In this document: positions 46,535-55,436 of the stretch, one piece after another
How positions within the stretch are numbered: the stretch's first letter is position 1
How the letters are laid out: each line of letters begins with the position of its first letter
Assembly: GCF_001816125.1 (NCBI RefSeq)
Contig: NZ_MDZA01000222.1
Location: 1 to 64,000, forward strand
Direction of reading: 5' to 3'
Length of the DNA: 64,000 bases
Source: Hymenobacter coccineus
GTDB taxonomy: Bacteria; Bacteroidota; Bacteroidia; Cytophagales; Hymenobacteraceae
Notes under the pieces: model-generated
Databases searched by the model: none
What the model saw: only the letters and a program-made list of their open reading frames with translations
Told to the model about the DNA's origin: nothing
Position numbers and translations under genes: made by a program

Positions 46535-47179
46535 ATGAGCGACTCTCCCGAACGGGTCAAACTGAGCAAAGAGGAAAAGGACCGGCGTTTCCAAGCCGAG
46601 CTGATGCCCATCATCGACCCGCTCTACAATTTTGCCTACCGCCTGACGCTGGACGAGGACGACGCCAACGACTTGGTGCAGGAGACCTACCTCAAGGCCT
46701 ACCGCTTCTTCGAGTACTTCGAGCCTGGCACCAACGCCAAGGCCTGGCTGTTCCGCATCCTCAAAAACTCGTTCATCAACGATTTTCGGAAGAAAAGCAA
46801 GCAGCCCGCCAAGGTGGACTACAGCGAAATTGAGGGCTATTACAACCCCGACGATGTGGAGGCCGAAGGCGAAATAGGGGCTTCGTCGTCCGACATGCGC
46901 CAGCAGTCGGCGCGCGATTTAATCGGCGACGAAGTAGCTGGGGCCCTTAATTCTTTGCCGGTCGATTTTCGCACCGTTATTATCCTCTGCGACCTTGAAG
47001 GCTTTACCTACGAGGAAATGGCCAAAGTGCTTGATATTCCGATTGGTACGGTACGCTCGCGCTTGCACCGGGCCCGCAATTTTCTCAAGGACAAATTGGA
47101 GCGTTACGCCCAGTCGATGGGCTACGGCCACGATGAATTGCGCGCTACGGCGGAACTTCCCGACGATGAGAATGATTAG
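46535..47179 (+). CDS. RpoE/SigH-like ECF sigma factor
   Basis: This group 4 sigma-70 factor is 214 aa. Region 2 reads IIDPLYNFAYRLTLDEDDAN, DLVQETYLKAYRFFEYFEPG and TNAKAWLFRILKNSFINDFR. Region 4 is SLPVDFRTVIILCDLEGFTY, EEMAKVLDIPIGTVRSRLHR and ARNFLKDKL. Region 2.3/2.4 residues are like those of SigH/SigR stress factors. The small gene after it looks like a zinc anti-sigma factor, which fits redox or envelope-stress control. About 50 bases separate them, so they probably share a transcript. Confidence 0.94.
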   Translation: MSDSPERVKLSKEEKDRRFQAELMPIIDPLYNFAYRLTLDEDDANDLVQETYLKAYRFFEYFEPGTNAKAWLFRILKNSFINDFRKKSKQPAKVDYSEIEGYYNPDDVEAEGEIGASSSDMRQQSARDLIGDEVAGALNSLPVDFRTVIILCDLEGFTYEEMAKVLDIPIGTVRSRLHRARNFLKDKLERYAQSMGYGHDELRATAELPDDEND

Positions 47180-47230
47180 CCTCTCAACTAGCAACTATAT
47201 ACTTATTCCCAGCCCTCCACATTTTTTGTT

Positions 47231-47527
47231 ATGAACCCAGCCGCTACTACTTCCACCAATACGTCGGCTCCTGCCTCATCACCCGATGGCGGCCCCGACT
47301 GCGAACGCGTGAATACTGTTCTGGACCAACTGGCCGAAGGCCAAGTCATTACGGCCGAAGACGAGGATTTCCTCTACGACCACGGCACCGATTGCTCGCC
47401 TTGCTTCGACGGCATCGGCAAGCAACATGTGTTCATCGAGTTTTTGAATTCACGCCTTGGTCGTAAGTCCACGCCGGCCGGGCTCACGCAGTCCATCATG
47501 GCCCGCGTGCACGCCGAAATGGTGTAA
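47231..47527 (+). CDS. Small ZAS-type anti-sigma factor
   Basis: This 98-aa protein has no membrane span. The segment LYDHGTDCSPCFDGIGKQHV fits the zinc-anti-sigma signature H-x3-C-x2-C, with an upstream Cys in GPDCERVN completing a possible Zn site. Helices either side (VNTVLDQLAEGQVITAEDED, SIMARVHAEMV) would wrap the sigma factor. By position it should sequester the ECF sigma encoded just upstream. In known ZAS pairs, oxidation of the Cys pair releases the sigma factor; here that is inferred, not shown. Confidence 0.75.
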   Translation: MNPAATTSTNTSAPASSPDGGPDCERVNTVLDQLAEGQVITAEDEDFLYDHGTDCSPCFDGIGKQHVFIEFLNSRLGRKSTPAGLTQSIMARVHAEMV

Positions 47528-47534
47528 AAGCGGC

Positions 47535-47542
47535 TAGCTTTG
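47535..47542 (+). promoter_or_regulatory. -7 promoter element of gmk, 4 bases from the start codon
   Basis: TAGCTTTG matches TAnnTTTG. The gmk ATG begins at 47,547, so transcription would begin at about the A of ATG. No matching -33 box is seen. Confidence 0.5.
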
Positions 47543-47546
47543 CGCG

Positions 47547-48131
47547 ATGCAAGGCAAAATTATTGTGTTTTCGGCCCCTTCCGGGGCGGGCAAAACCACC
47601 ATCGTACACCGGCTCATGCAGCGGGTGCAGGGGCTTAGTTTTTCCATTTCTGCCTGTACCCGCGACCGCCGCGGCCGGTCCGAAGTCAACGGCAAGGACT
47701 ACCACTTCATCACGGCCCAGGACTTTCAGGAGAAAATTCGGCACGACGAGTTCGTGGAGTGGGAGGAAGTGTACGAAGGTGCCTTCTATGGTACCCTCAA
47801 GTCCGAGATTGAGCGCATCTGGGCCAATGGCCAGCACGCCATTCTCGACGTCGACGTGAAGGGTGGCCTCAGCATCAAGGAGTTCTACAAGGACAGAGCC
47901 CTGGCTGTGTTCGTGCGGCCACCGTCCATTGAGGCGCTGGGCGAGCGCCTGCAAGCCCGCGCCACCGATTCGCAGTCCAGCATTTCCTCGCGCCTTTACA
48001 AAGCCGCGTTCGAGTTGGCCTTTGAGGATCGTTTCGACGTGACGGTGGTGAACGATGACTTAGACCAAGCGTCAGACGAAGCCGAGAAGCTGGTGCGCGA
48101 CTTCATTCAGGCCGAAACGGACATCGTATGA
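47547..48131 (+). CDS. gmk: Guanylate kinase
   Basis: Gmk phosphorylates GMP to GDP. The 194-aa protein starts MQGKIIVFSAPSGAGKTTIV, with P-loop APSGAGKTT. The GMP-binding part has SISACTRDRRGRSEVNGKDY and HFI, with the YHFI and EWEEVYEGAFYGT signatures. ILDVDVKGGLSIKEFYKDRA and the C-terminal VVNDDLDQASDEAEKLV complete the fold. Its stop overlaps the nadD start (ATGA). It begins 20 bases after the anti-sigma gene, probably with its own promoter. Confidence 0.97.
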   Translation: MQGKIIVFSAPSGAGKTTIVHRLMQRVQGLSFSISACTRDRRGRSEVNGKDYHFITAQDFQEKIRHDEFVEWEEVYEGAFYGTLKSEIERIWANGQHAILDVDVKGGLSIKEFYKDRALAVFVRPPSIEALGERLQARATDSQSSISSRLYKAAFELAFEDRFDVTVVNDDLDQASDEAEKLVRDFIQAETDIV

Positions 48132-48718
48132 GCCGCCGCGTGGGCTTGCTCTTCGGCTCGTTCAATCCGGTGCACACCGGCCACCTCATTCTGGCCGAGC
48201 ATTTTGCCACCCGCACCAATTTGGCTGCGGTTTGGCTGGTCGTCACGCCTCACAACCCTTTCAAAGCCGCCAGCGGCTTGCTGCCCGAAGCCGACCGCCT
48301 GCATTGGGTTGAGCTAGCCATTGCCGGGAATCCGCGCTTGCGGGCCGAAGCCATTGAGTTTGAGTTGCCGCGACCCAATTACACCATCGCCACGCTCGAT
48401 GCCCTTCGCCTGCGCCACCCCGGCACCGAGTTTGTGCTGCTGATGGGCGCTGACAACCTGTTAGGCGTGCCGCAATGGCACAATGCCAGCCGTATGCTGG
48501 CCGAAACAGACATCTACGTTTACCCCCGGCCTGGGGCCCCTATGCCCGATATGGCGGCCTTCCCCCGGGTGCAGGTGTTGGAGGCGCCGCTGCTGAACAT
48601 TTCGGGGACCTACATCCGGGAATGCCTGCGGGCGGGCCACAGCATCCGTTACCTCGTACCACCCGTTGTAGAGCAAGCCTTGGCTGCCATCGACTTTCCG
48701 GGTGAAGCAGTGAATTGA
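48128..48718 (+). CDS. nadD: Nicotinate-nucleotide adenylyltransferase
   Basis: NadD adenylates nicotinate mononucleotide in NAD synthesis. The 196-aa protein starts MSRRVGLLFGSFNPVHTGHL, with the nucleotidyltransferase motif GSFNPVHTGH. VTPHNPFK, FVLLMGADNL, PQWHNASRMLAETDIYVYPR and the ISGTYIRECLRAGHSIRYLV motif (ISxTxIR) are all in order. It is translationally coupled to gmk and followed by a strong terminator. Confidence 0.97.
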   Translation: MSRRVGLLFGSFNPVHTGHLILAEHFATRTNLAAVWLVVTPHNPFKAASGLLPEADRLHWVELAIAGNPRLRAEAIEFELPRPNYTIATLDALRLRHPGTEFVLLMGADNLLGVPQWHNASRMLAETDIYVYPRPGAPMPDMAAFPRVQVLEAPLLNISGTYIRECLRAGHSIRYLVPPVVEQALAAIDFPGEAVN

Positions 48719-48763
48719 CAAACCGGTGTCCAGGGCCCATGGCTCTGGGCCCCAATACCCACG

Positions 48764-48802
48764 AAAAAGCCCCGGCTGCACGTAGCAACCGGGGCTTTTT
48801 TT
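48764..48802. terminator. Terminator between nadD and frr
   Basis: AAAAAGCCCCGG pairs with CCGGGGCTTTTTTT around about 14 bases. It serves both convergent transcripts. Confidence 0.85.
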
Positions 48803-48818
48803 GGTAATAGAAAAGGCA

Positions 48819-49382
48819 TCAGATGGTCATAATCTCCGATTCCTTCTTGCTCAGCGACTTCTCCACTTCCATGATGTAGCTGTCGGTAGCCTTCTGCACT
48901 TTTTCCTCGGCGCTCTTGATGGCGTCTTCCGAAGCGCCGTCTTTGAGCAGCTTGCGCAGGGCTTCGTTCACGTCCTTGCGGATGCCGCGCATCCGGATTT
49001 TGCCAGCTTCCGATTCGTTTTTGGCTTGCTTCACCAAGTCGCGGCGGCGCTCCTCGGTCATGGCCGGGATGTTGAGCCGTACCCCGTCGGCATCCGATAT
49101 AGGGTTTAGGCCCAAATCGCTGGCTTTGATGGCTTTGGCTACCTCGCTCACCATGTTTTTCTCCCATGGCTTAACGAGGAGTGAGCGGGCATCGGGGGCC
49201 GAAATGTTAGCTACCTGGCCAATGGGCGTGGGGGTGCCGTAATAATCTACCTTTAGGCCATCGAGCATGGCCGGCGAAGCCTTGCCGGCTCGGATGCGGC
49301 CCATTTCAACGCCCACGTGGGATAGGGCCTTGCCCATCGACTCTACCGCATCGTCGAGGTAGAACTGAATTTCTTCGTCCAT
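48819..49382 (-). CDS. frr: Ribosome recycling factor
   Basis: RRF splits post-termination ribosomes together with EF-G. The 187-aa protein starts MDEEIQFYLDDAVESMGKAL. The RIRAGKASPAMLDGLKVDYY, GTPTPIGQVANISAPDARSL and KPWEKNMVSEVAKAIKASDL segments are conserved, followed by LNIPAMTEERRRDLVKQAKN. It follows pyrH by about 96 bases on the same strand, the usual pair. Confidence 0.97.
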   Translation of the reverse strand: MDEEIQFYLDDAVESMGKALSHVGVEMGRIRAGKASPAMLDGLKVDYYGTPTPIGQVANISAPDARSLLVKPWEKNMVSEVAKAIKASDLGLNPISDADGVRLNIPAMTEERRRDLVKQAKNESEAGKIRMRGIRKDVNEALRKLLKDGASEDAIKSAEEKVQKATDSYIMEVEKSLSKKESEIMTI

Positions 49383-49478
49383 TTTAGTTTGAGGTTGTCA
49401 GTTGTTAGCAGTTCGTCGGCCGCTGGCTATGGTTGGTTTCTCACTACAAACTAACAGCGGCCGGCGGATACTAGGTAA

Positions 49479-50312
49479 TTAAGCTTGTTCCGGCTGGGGC
49501 CCCACGGTGGGCTGTAATGCGCTGTGTTTGGCATCGGGCAGCGGAGCCTTGTTGTTGCGGGCCGTGGCGGTGCCATCCATGCTCACTAAGGTGCCCATGG
49601 CTTCGCCGTTTAGTAGGCGCGCCAGGTTGCCGGGGGTATTCATGTCGAATACGATGATGGGCAGGTTGTTCTCCTTACACAGCGTGAAGGCCGTCATGTC
49701 CATCACGTTCAGATTCTTGGCAATTACCTCGTCGAAAGTGATGGATGGGAAGCGCACAGCGTCGGGGTTCTTCTCTGGGTCGGCCGAGTAGATGCCGTCC
49801 ACGCGCGTACCCTTTAGTACTACGTCGGCCTCAATCTCGATGGCCCGCAGCGAAGCGGCCGAGTCGGTGGTGAAGTACGGCGAGCCGATGCCGGCTCCGA
49901 AAATCACCACGCGGCCTTTTTCGAGGTGGCGCACCGCCCGGCGGCGGATGTAGGGTTCGCACACCTTCTGGATGGTGAGGCCCGAAAGCAGCCGAGTGCT
50001 CACGTCGAGCTTTTCGAGGGCGCTTTGCAAAGCCATCGAGTTGATAACCGTGGCCAGCATGCCCATGTAGTCGCCCTGCACGCGGTCGAGCCCAAACGCT
50101 TCGGCCTGCACGCCCCGGTAAATGTTGCCGCCGCCAATCACCACGGCCACTTGCACGCCGGTAGCGGCCACGGCCTTAATTTCAGAGGCATACTGCATCA
50201 GCCGCTCGGCGTCGATGCCGTACTGCTGCTGGCCCATCAGGGCTTCGCCGCTGAGTTTAAGAAGAATACGGTGGTAGTTCAAAATGCGAAGCGTTGGTAA
50301 AAAGTAAGACAA
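49479..50312 (-). CDS. pyrH: Uridylate kinase (UMP kinase)
   Basis: PyrH makes UDP from UMP. The protein has the family segments [55 protein letters not shown] and [40 protein letters not shown] and [20 protein letters not shown] follow. A Gln/Pro-rich tail of about 38 residues (after TLVSMDG) is longer than usual. The ATG at 50,312 adds ten residues before the conserved [17 protein letters not shown] at 50,282 would give the usual short N-terminus, so the start is uncertain. Confidence 0.95.
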   Translation of the reverse strand: MSYFLPTLRILNYHRILLKLSGEALMGQQQYGIDAERLMQYASEIKAVAATGVQVAVVIGGGNIYRGVQAEAFGLDRVQGDYMGMLATVINSMALQSALEKLDVSTRLLSGLTIQKVCEPYIRRRAVRHLEKGRVVIFGAGIGSPYFTTDSAASLRAIEIEADVVLKGTRVDGIYSADPEKNPDAVRFPSITFDEVIAKNLNVMDMTAFTLCKENNLPIIVFDMNTPGNLARLLNGEAMGTLVSMDGTATARNNKAPLPDAKHSALQPTVGPQPEQA

Positions 50313-50345
50313 ATGATAAATTCCGGCGCTGGGGCCCCCGGGGCC

Positions 50346-50849
50346 CTAGCTGAACTGCACCAGCAGCTGCCCTTTCTGCACGTTGTCGCGCAGGCCCACC
50401 TTGATGGCGCTCACCGTGCCGTCGGCCGGGGCCTTGAGGATATTTTCCATCTTCATGGCCTCCAGCACCAGCAGCGGATCGCCCTTCTGCACGACCTGGC
50501 CGGGCTGCACCCGCACGTCCACAATGAGCCCGGGCATGGGGGCCTTTAGCTCGTTAACTTGCACAGCGGCAGCGTTACTCAAGCCCAGGCGCTCCAACAG
50601 CTGGTCGAACCGGTCTTTGGCCTGCAATTCGATGCGCTGGCCGTTGATTTTCAACACGAACTGTTTGGTAGCGTAATCGGCGCTCACCACCTCCGCATCG
50701 TACGACCGGCCACCGTGCAGCACCTGGAAACGGCCAGGGGCCCCAGAGGTTATATCCCAGGCAAAAGCTTGCCCGTTGAGGCGCAGGTCGTCGGCGGCGC
50801 GGTAGTCAACCTCCCAAAAACGGTCGGGGCCGGTGCTGATTTGGAGCAT
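50346..50849 (-). CDS. Biotin/lipoyl carrier protein (biotin carboxyl carrier type)
   Basis: This 167-aa protein ends in a biotinyl domain: ELKAPMPGLIVDVRVQPGQV, LLVLEAMKMENILKAPADGT and QLLVQFS, with the biotin Lys in EAMKMEN (about residue 133). The N-terminal half is a beta-rich region (YRAADDLRLNGQAFAWDITS), as in the carboxylase BCCP subunits of Bacteroidota (propionyl/acetyl-CoA carboxylase-like). No carboxylase gene is adjacent, so it must pair with a subunit elsewhere. It is divergent from the M1 peptidase gene. Confidence 0.85.
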   Translation of the reverse strand: MLQISTGPDRFWEVDYRAADDLRLNGQAFAWDITSGAPGRFQVLHGGRSYDAEVVSADYATKQFVLKINGQRIELQAKDRFDQLLERLGLSNAAAVQVNELKAPMPGLIVDVRVQPGQVVQKGDPLLVLEAMKMENILKAPADGTVSAIKVGLRDNVQKGQLLVQFS

Positions 50850-50946
50850 GGGGAACGGAGCGGGTGGGGCAGGAGTGGGGTTAAAGGTAGCCCAATTCCC
50901 AAATTATTTCGGAAATTCCAGCGATTTTTCGTCCCTTATCGCCGCT

Positions 50947-53532
50947 ATGAATTACTTGCTAACGGGCCTTTGTGGGCTGTTACTGGCCAGTCCGCTAGGT
51001 GTTTGGGCACAAAAGGCGCGGCCTGGGGCCCCAGGGTCCGCCAGCCGGACTGTGCAGCGCCACAAGAGCCCCGCCGCCGGCGCTGGGGGCCCCACCGCCG
51101 CGCCGCTGGTGGTGCCCTCGTGGCTCCAATCGGAAGGGCCGTTGCAGCCGGCCGCCACCGTCCTCACCGAAGTAAACAATACCAAGCTCGACTTGCGCTT
51201 CGATTACCAGAAGCAGTACCTGCTCGGCACGGCCATTCTTACGCTGCGCTCGCACTTCTACCCGCAGAGCCAGGTGGTGCTCGACGCCAAGGGATTTGAT
51301 GTGCAAAAAGTAGAGTTGGTGGGCGAGCGCAAAGTGAAGCCGCTGGTGTACACCTACGACAAGCGCCAGCTCACCCTCACCCTCGACCGCCCGTACTCGC
51401 GCACCGAGGCCTACCAGGTGCGCATTGTGTACGTGGCCAAGCCCAACGAGCTGCCCGCCGGTGGCTCGGCGGCCATCACAGCCGCCAAGGGCTTGTACTT
51501 CATCAACCCGCTTGGCCTGGAGAAGAACAAGCCCCGCCAAATCTGGACGCAGGGCGAGACGGAATCCAACTCGTGCTGGTTCCCGACCATCGACCGGCCT
51601 AACCAGCGCATGACGCAGGAAATCAGCCTGACGGTGGAAAACCAGTTCAAAACGTTGTCCAACGGCTCGCTCATTTCCTCCAAAACCAACTCTGATGGCA
51701 CCCGCACCGACTCGTGGCGCCAAAGCCAGCCCCAGCCGCCCTACCTCACTTCGATTGTGGTGGGCGACTACGCCATCGTGAGCGATGTGTGGCGCGGCAA
51801 GGCGGTAGAGTACTACGTGGAGCCGCCGTACGCCGCCACTGCCAAGGCCGTATTCGGCCACACGCCCGAAATGCTGGAGTTTTTTTCGAAAAACCTAGGC
51901 ATGGATTATCCGTGGGACAAGTACGCCCAAGTGGCGGTACGCGATTACGTGAGCGGCGCCATGGAAAACACCACCGCCGTCACGCATGGCACCAATGTGC
52001 AGGTAACGCGCCGCGAGCTGCTCGATGCCACCTACGCCGGCAACGAGACCATCATCGCCCACGAGCTAGTGCACCACTGGTTTGGCGACTACGTGACCTG
52101 CGAAAGCTGGAGCAACCTGCCCCTGAACGAGTCCTTCGCCGACTACGGCGAATACCTCTGGGCCGAGCACAAGTACGGCCCCGAAGAAGCTGCCTTGGTG
52201 CAGGAAACCAAGCTAGCCAGCTACCTCGACGAAGCCCAGGGCAAGCGCGAGCCGCTCATCCGCTACCATTATAACGAGCGGGAAGATATGTTCGACCGCC
52301 ACTCCTACGCCAAGGGCGGCCGGGTGTTGCACATGCTGCGCAAGTACGCGGGCGACGATGCCTTCTTCGCATCTCTCAACCGCTACCTAGTTCAGAACAA
52401 GCAGTCGGCGGTGGAAATATCCAAGCTGCGCACGGCTTTTGAAGAAACCACCGGCGAAGACTTGATGTGGTTTTTCGACCAGTGGTTCCTGAAGCGCGGG
52501 CATCCCGAGCTGCACATCAGCCACAGCTATGCTGCCGGGGCCCTAACCCTGCGCGTGCAGCAGACCCAGGACACCGTGTACCAGCCCGTGTACCGCCTGC
52601 CGGTAACCGTGACGGTGTGGCAAAAAGACCGATCAACCGACTACCGCATAACCACCAGCAAAGCCGACCAGACCTTCTCGTTTCCTGCCACCGAGCGGCC
52701 CAGCTTGGTCAAGTTCGACAGCGAAGGCCAGCTGCTGGCCCAAATCGACGAAGACCGTACCCCCGACGAATTGATTTTTCAGTTCGACCACGCCCGGGGC
52801 TACTTGCAGCGGTCCGAGGTGCTGGAGTTGCTCCAGAACAAAACCGGTGAGTTGCCCATTAGCGCCTTATTCCGCGGGGCCCTGGACGACAAATTCTGGG
52901 CCATCCGCCGCACGGCTCTTGAACACCTGCGCCGCTACCGGGGCCCCGAGGGTAGCGCCGTTCGCCAAGCCGTGCTGCGCGTGGCTACCACCGACCCCAA
53001 TTCCCAGGTACGTGCCCAGGCCTTAGCCACGCTGGCCAGTTTCCCCGATAATGCCTACCGCAGTACCTTCCTTGCTGCCCTCACCGACAGCTCTTACATC
53101 GTGGCAGCAGCCGCTTTGGCCGCCGTCGCCAAAATCCCCGGCAGTGGCGTCCAGCCCCAGGTGGCCGCCCTCGACAATACGAGCAGCAGCGTGCTACTGC
53201 TGGCCTTGGCCGATTACTACGCGCAGAATGGGGCCCTCAACCAGTATGCGTGGTTCCTGCGACGCTTGCCCGATGTGGTCGAGGGCGACCTCTACCGCTA
53301 CCTGCAAGCCTTCGGGGCCCTCATGGTCAACATCCCGCCTGTCGAGCGCGACAAGGGCCAGCAGTTGCTCGAAGAGTACGCCCGCCACGCCTCTCGCTAC
53401 GATGTGCGGCTGGGGGCTTATAAAGGCTTGGCGCTGCTTATGCCCAGCACGCCTGAACTCAAAGCCACCCTCCAGCGCATCCGCGAGCAGGAGACTGACC
53501 AACGACTTAAAGCATTTTACAATTTGATGTAG
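50947..53532 (+). CDS. M1-family metallo-aminopeptidase, exported
   Basis: This 861-aa zinc aminopeptidase has a signal peptide (MNYLLTGLCGLLLASPLGVW, cut near AQ), so it is periplasmic or secreted. The N-terminal beta domain is followed by the exopeptidase GAMEN in VSGAMENTTAVTH. Zinc-binding HELVH is at 372-376 and the third ligand Glu at 395 (NESFADYGEY, HExxH-x18-E), with catalytic Tyr expected further on (SYAKGGRVLHML). The C-terminal third has HEAT-like helical repeats (LDDKFWAIRRTALEHLRRYR). The start is taken at 50,947; the ORF opens 38 codons earlier, inside the promoter region. Confidence 0.93.
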   Translation: MNYLLTGLCGLLLASPLGVWAQKARPGAPGSASRTVQRHKSPAAGAGGPTAAPLVVPSWLQSEGPLQPAATVLTEVNNTKLDLRFDYQKQYLLGTAILTLRSHFYPQSQVVLDAKGFDVQKVELVGERKVKPLVYTYDKRQLTLTLDRPYSRTEAYQVRIVYVAKPNELPAGGSAAITAAKGLYFINPLGLEKNKPRQIWTQGETESNSCWFPTIDRPNQRMTQEISLTVENQFKTLSNGSLISSKTNSDGTRTDSWRQSQPQPPYLTSIVVGDYAIVSDVWRGKAVEYYVEPPYAATAKAVFGHTPEMLEFFSKNLGMDYPWDKYAQVAVRDYVSGAMENTTAVTHGTNVQVTRRELLDATYAGNETIIAHELVHHWFGDYVTCESWSNLPLNESFADYGEYLWAEHKYGPEEAALVQETKLASYLDEAQGKREPLIRYHYNEREDMFDRHSYAKGGRVLHMLRKYAGDDAFFASLNRYLVQNKQSAVEISKLRTAFEETTGEDLMWFFDQWFLKRGHPELHISHSYAAGALTLRVQQTQDTVYQPVYRLPVTVTVWQKDRSTDYRITTSKADQTFSFPATERPSLVKFDSEGQLLAQIDEDRTPDELIFQFDHARGYLQRSEVLELLQNKTGELPISALFRGALDDKFWAIRRTALEHLRRYRGPEGSAVRQAVLRVATTDPNSQVRAQALATLASFPDNAYRSTFLAALTDSSYIVAAAALAAVAKIPGSGVQPQVAALDNTSSSVLLLALADYYAQNGALNQYAWFLRRLPDVVEGDLYRYLQAFGALMVNIPPVERDKGQQLLEEYARHASRYDVRLGAYKGLALLMPSTPELKATLQRIREQETDQRLKAFYNLM

Positions 53533-53583
53533 AACAAGTTGCCTATTGTAGCTGAAAAAAGAATGGCTTTTTTGCTTCCATCC

Positions 53584-53614
53584 CTTGCCCCGTAAAAGAA
53601 AAACCGTAATTTTG
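53584..53614 (+). promoter_or_regulatory. Promoter of the tRNA-tuf operon
   Basis: CTTG (53,584-53,587), 19 bases, then TAATTTTG (53,607-53,614). This matches the Bacteroidota pattern TTTG-N19-TAnnTTTG with one mismatch in the -33 box. tRNA-Tyr begins about 88 bases downstream. Confidence 0.7.
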
Positions 53615-53701
53615 CACTTCCTTACGAAACACTACTACCACACGGTAATTAGTAAATCAGCAGGAATGCTTACAGGTAATCGACCGGTCAGCACCAAATT
53701 T

Positions 53702-53781
53702 GGGGGTATCGCATAGTGGCAATTGCGGGTGACTGTAACTCACCTCCTTCGGGTTCATAGGTTCGAGTCCTGTTACCCCCA
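53702..53781 (+). tRNA. tRNA-Tyr (anticodon GTA)
   Basis: The 7-base acceptor stem GGGGGTA pairs with TACCCCC, with discriminator A at 53,781. The anticodon loop reads CTGTAAC (GTA, Tyr). A short variable arm (CACCTCCTTCGGGTT region) fits a class II tRNA. The CCA end is not encoded. It is the first visible tRNA of the cluster; no tRNA-Thr precedes it. Confidence 0.93.
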
Positions 53782-53806
53782 CATTTATAATTATTGAATA
53801 CCATCT

Positions 53807-53879
53807 GCGGGAGTAGCTCAGTTGGTAGAGCGGCAGCCTTCCAAGCTGCAGGTCGCGGGTTCGAACCTCGTCTCCCGCT
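53807..53879 (+). tRNA. tRNA-Gly (anticodon TCC)
   Basis: The acceptor stem GCGGGAG pairs with CTCCCGC, discriminator T. The D-arm is GTAGCTCAGTTGGTAGAGC, the anticodon loop CTTCCAA (TCC) sits between GCAGC and GCTGC, and the T-loop is GGTTCGAACC. CCA is not encoded. Confidence 0.96.
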
Positions 53880-53896
53880 CATTTCAAACAGAATAA

Positions 53897-53968
<72 letters not shown>

Positions 53969-54127
53969 CACATTAGTTACAAGTCCTGTCGGCTCACCCG
54001 CTACGGGCATGCTCCACACGAAGTAAGCGACGCGCAGTTTTCCTGAACTTTTGGGGGCTGAGTTTCGCTTTCTTGCCGTAGGGGCCTATTTTTTAAAATT
54101 CACCACCCTCTTTTTTCAATCTTTACA

Positions 54128-55318
54128 ATGGCTAAAGAAAATTTCGACCGGTCCAAGCCGCACGTTAACATCGGTACCATCGGCCACGTTGACCACGGCA
54201 AAACGACCCTGACCGCTGCTATCACGATGGTGTTGGCAAACCAGGGCCTGGCCGAAAAGCGTGACTTCTCCTCGATTGACAACGCTCCCGAGGAAAAAGA
54301 GCGTGGTATTACCATCAACACCTCGCACGTAGAGTACTCGACGGTTAATCGTCATTACGCTCACGTTGACTGCCCCGGCCACGCTGACTATGTGAAGAAC
54401 ATGGTAACTGGTGCTGCTCAGATGGACGGTGCTATCCTCGTAGTAGCTGCTACCGACGGCCCCATGCCCCAAACCCGTGAGCACATCCTGCTCGCTCGTC
54501 AGGTAGGTGTGCCACAGCTAGTGGTGTTCATGAACAAGGTAGACATGGTGGACGATCCCGAGCTCCTCGAGCTGGTGGAGATGGAAATCCGTGAACTGCT
54601 CTCGTTCTACGACTTCGATGGCGACAACATTCCGATCATCCAGGGCTCGGCTCTTGGCGGCTTGAACGGTGACGCTACTTGGGTGCCGAAAATCAACGAG
54701 CTGATGGAAGCGGTTGACTCGTTCATTCCGATTCCTGCTCGTTTGACCGAATTGCCCTTCCTGATGCCAGTAGAGGACGTGTTCTCGATTACGGGCCGTG
54801 GCACTGTAGCCACCGGTCGTATCGAGCGCGGCATCATCAACTCGGGTGAGCAAGTAGATATCCTCGGCATGGGTGCCAAAGCTGGCCTCAAGTCGACGGT
54901 AACGGGCGTGGAAATGTTCCGCAAAATCCTGGACCGCGGCGAAGCTGGCGATAACGTTGGCCTGTTGCTCCGTGGTATTGAAAAGGACGATATCCGCCGT
55001 GGCATGGTTATCTGCAAGCCCAACTCGGTAACTCCTCACCAGAAGTTCAAGGCTGAGGTGTATGTTCTCTCGAAAGAGGAAGGCGGCCGCCACACCCCGT
55101 TCTTCAACAACTACCGTCCGCAGTTCTACCTGCGTACCACCGACGTTACTGGCATCATCACCTTGCCCGAGGGCGTGGAAATGGTAATGCCCGGCGACAA
55201 CATCACCATTACTGTTGAGCTGATCAGCAAAGTGGCAATGGAGAAAGGCCTCCGCTTCGCTATCCGTGAGGGTGGCCGTACGGTAGGTGCCGGTCAGGTA
55301 ACTGAAGTGCTCGACTAG
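54128..55318 (+). CDS. tuf: Elongation factor Tu
   Basis: EF-Tu brings aminoacyl-tRNA to the ribosome. The 396-aa protein has the G-domain motifs GHVDHGKT (19-26), [13 protein letters not shown] and GSALGGL, then domains 2 and 3 ([40 protein letters not shown]). It has full length and T-rich synonymous codons (GCT, CGT, GGT), as in highly expressed genes. It lies between the tRNA trio and tRNA-Trp and is followed by a strong terminator. Only one tuf copy is in this window. Confidence 0.99.
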   Translation: MAKENFDRSKPHVNIGTIGHVDHGKTTLTAAITMVLANQGLAEKRDFSSIDNAPEEKERGITINTSHVEYSTVNRHYAHVDCPGHADYVKNMVTGAAQMDGAILVVAATDGPMPQTREHILLARQVGVPQLVVFMNKVDMVDDPELLELVEMEIRELLSFYDFDGDNIPIIQGSALGGLNGDATWVPKINELMEAVDSFIPIPARLTELPFLMPVEDVFSITGRGTVATGRIERGIINSGEQVDILGMGAKAGLKSTVTGVEMFRKILDRGEAGDNVGLLLRGIEKDDIRRGMVICKPNSVTPHQKFKAEVYVLSKEEGGRHTPFFNNYRPQFYLRTTDVTGIITLPEGVEMVMPGDNITITVELISKVAMEKGLRFAIREGGRTVGAGQVTEVLD

Positions 55319-55337
55319 TTCTACTGACTAAAACGAT

Positions 55338-55374
55338 AATCCGCTCCCGCCTCCGCGGGGGCGGATTTGTTTTG
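55338..55374 (+). terminator. tuf terminator
   Basis: AATCCGC-t-CCCGC pairs with GCGGG-g-GCGGATT (55,338-55,350 and 55,355-55,367) and is followed by TGTTTTG. Its tail is also the -33 box of the next promoter. Confidence 0.85.
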
Positions 55375-55396
55375 TCACCAAGTTGTAGTACCTTTG
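55366..55396 (+). promoter_or_regulatory. Promoter of the tRNA-Trp/secE/nusG operon
   Basis: TTTG (55,366-55,369), exactly 19 bases, then TACCTTTG (55,389-55,396). This is a full match to the Bacteroidota consensus (TTTG-N19-TAnnTTTG). The -33 box overlaps the right arm and T tail of the tuf terminator. Confidence 0.85.
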
Positions 55397-55436
55397 CACT
55401 CCCGTTGGTAAAATATTGTCATCGGGATTGTTCTTT

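Noticed and set aside
53533-53580. A/T-only hairpin after the M1 peptidase gene as a terminator
   Set aside because: AAAAAAG pairs with CTTTTTT only weakly and has no GC stem, so I did not call it.
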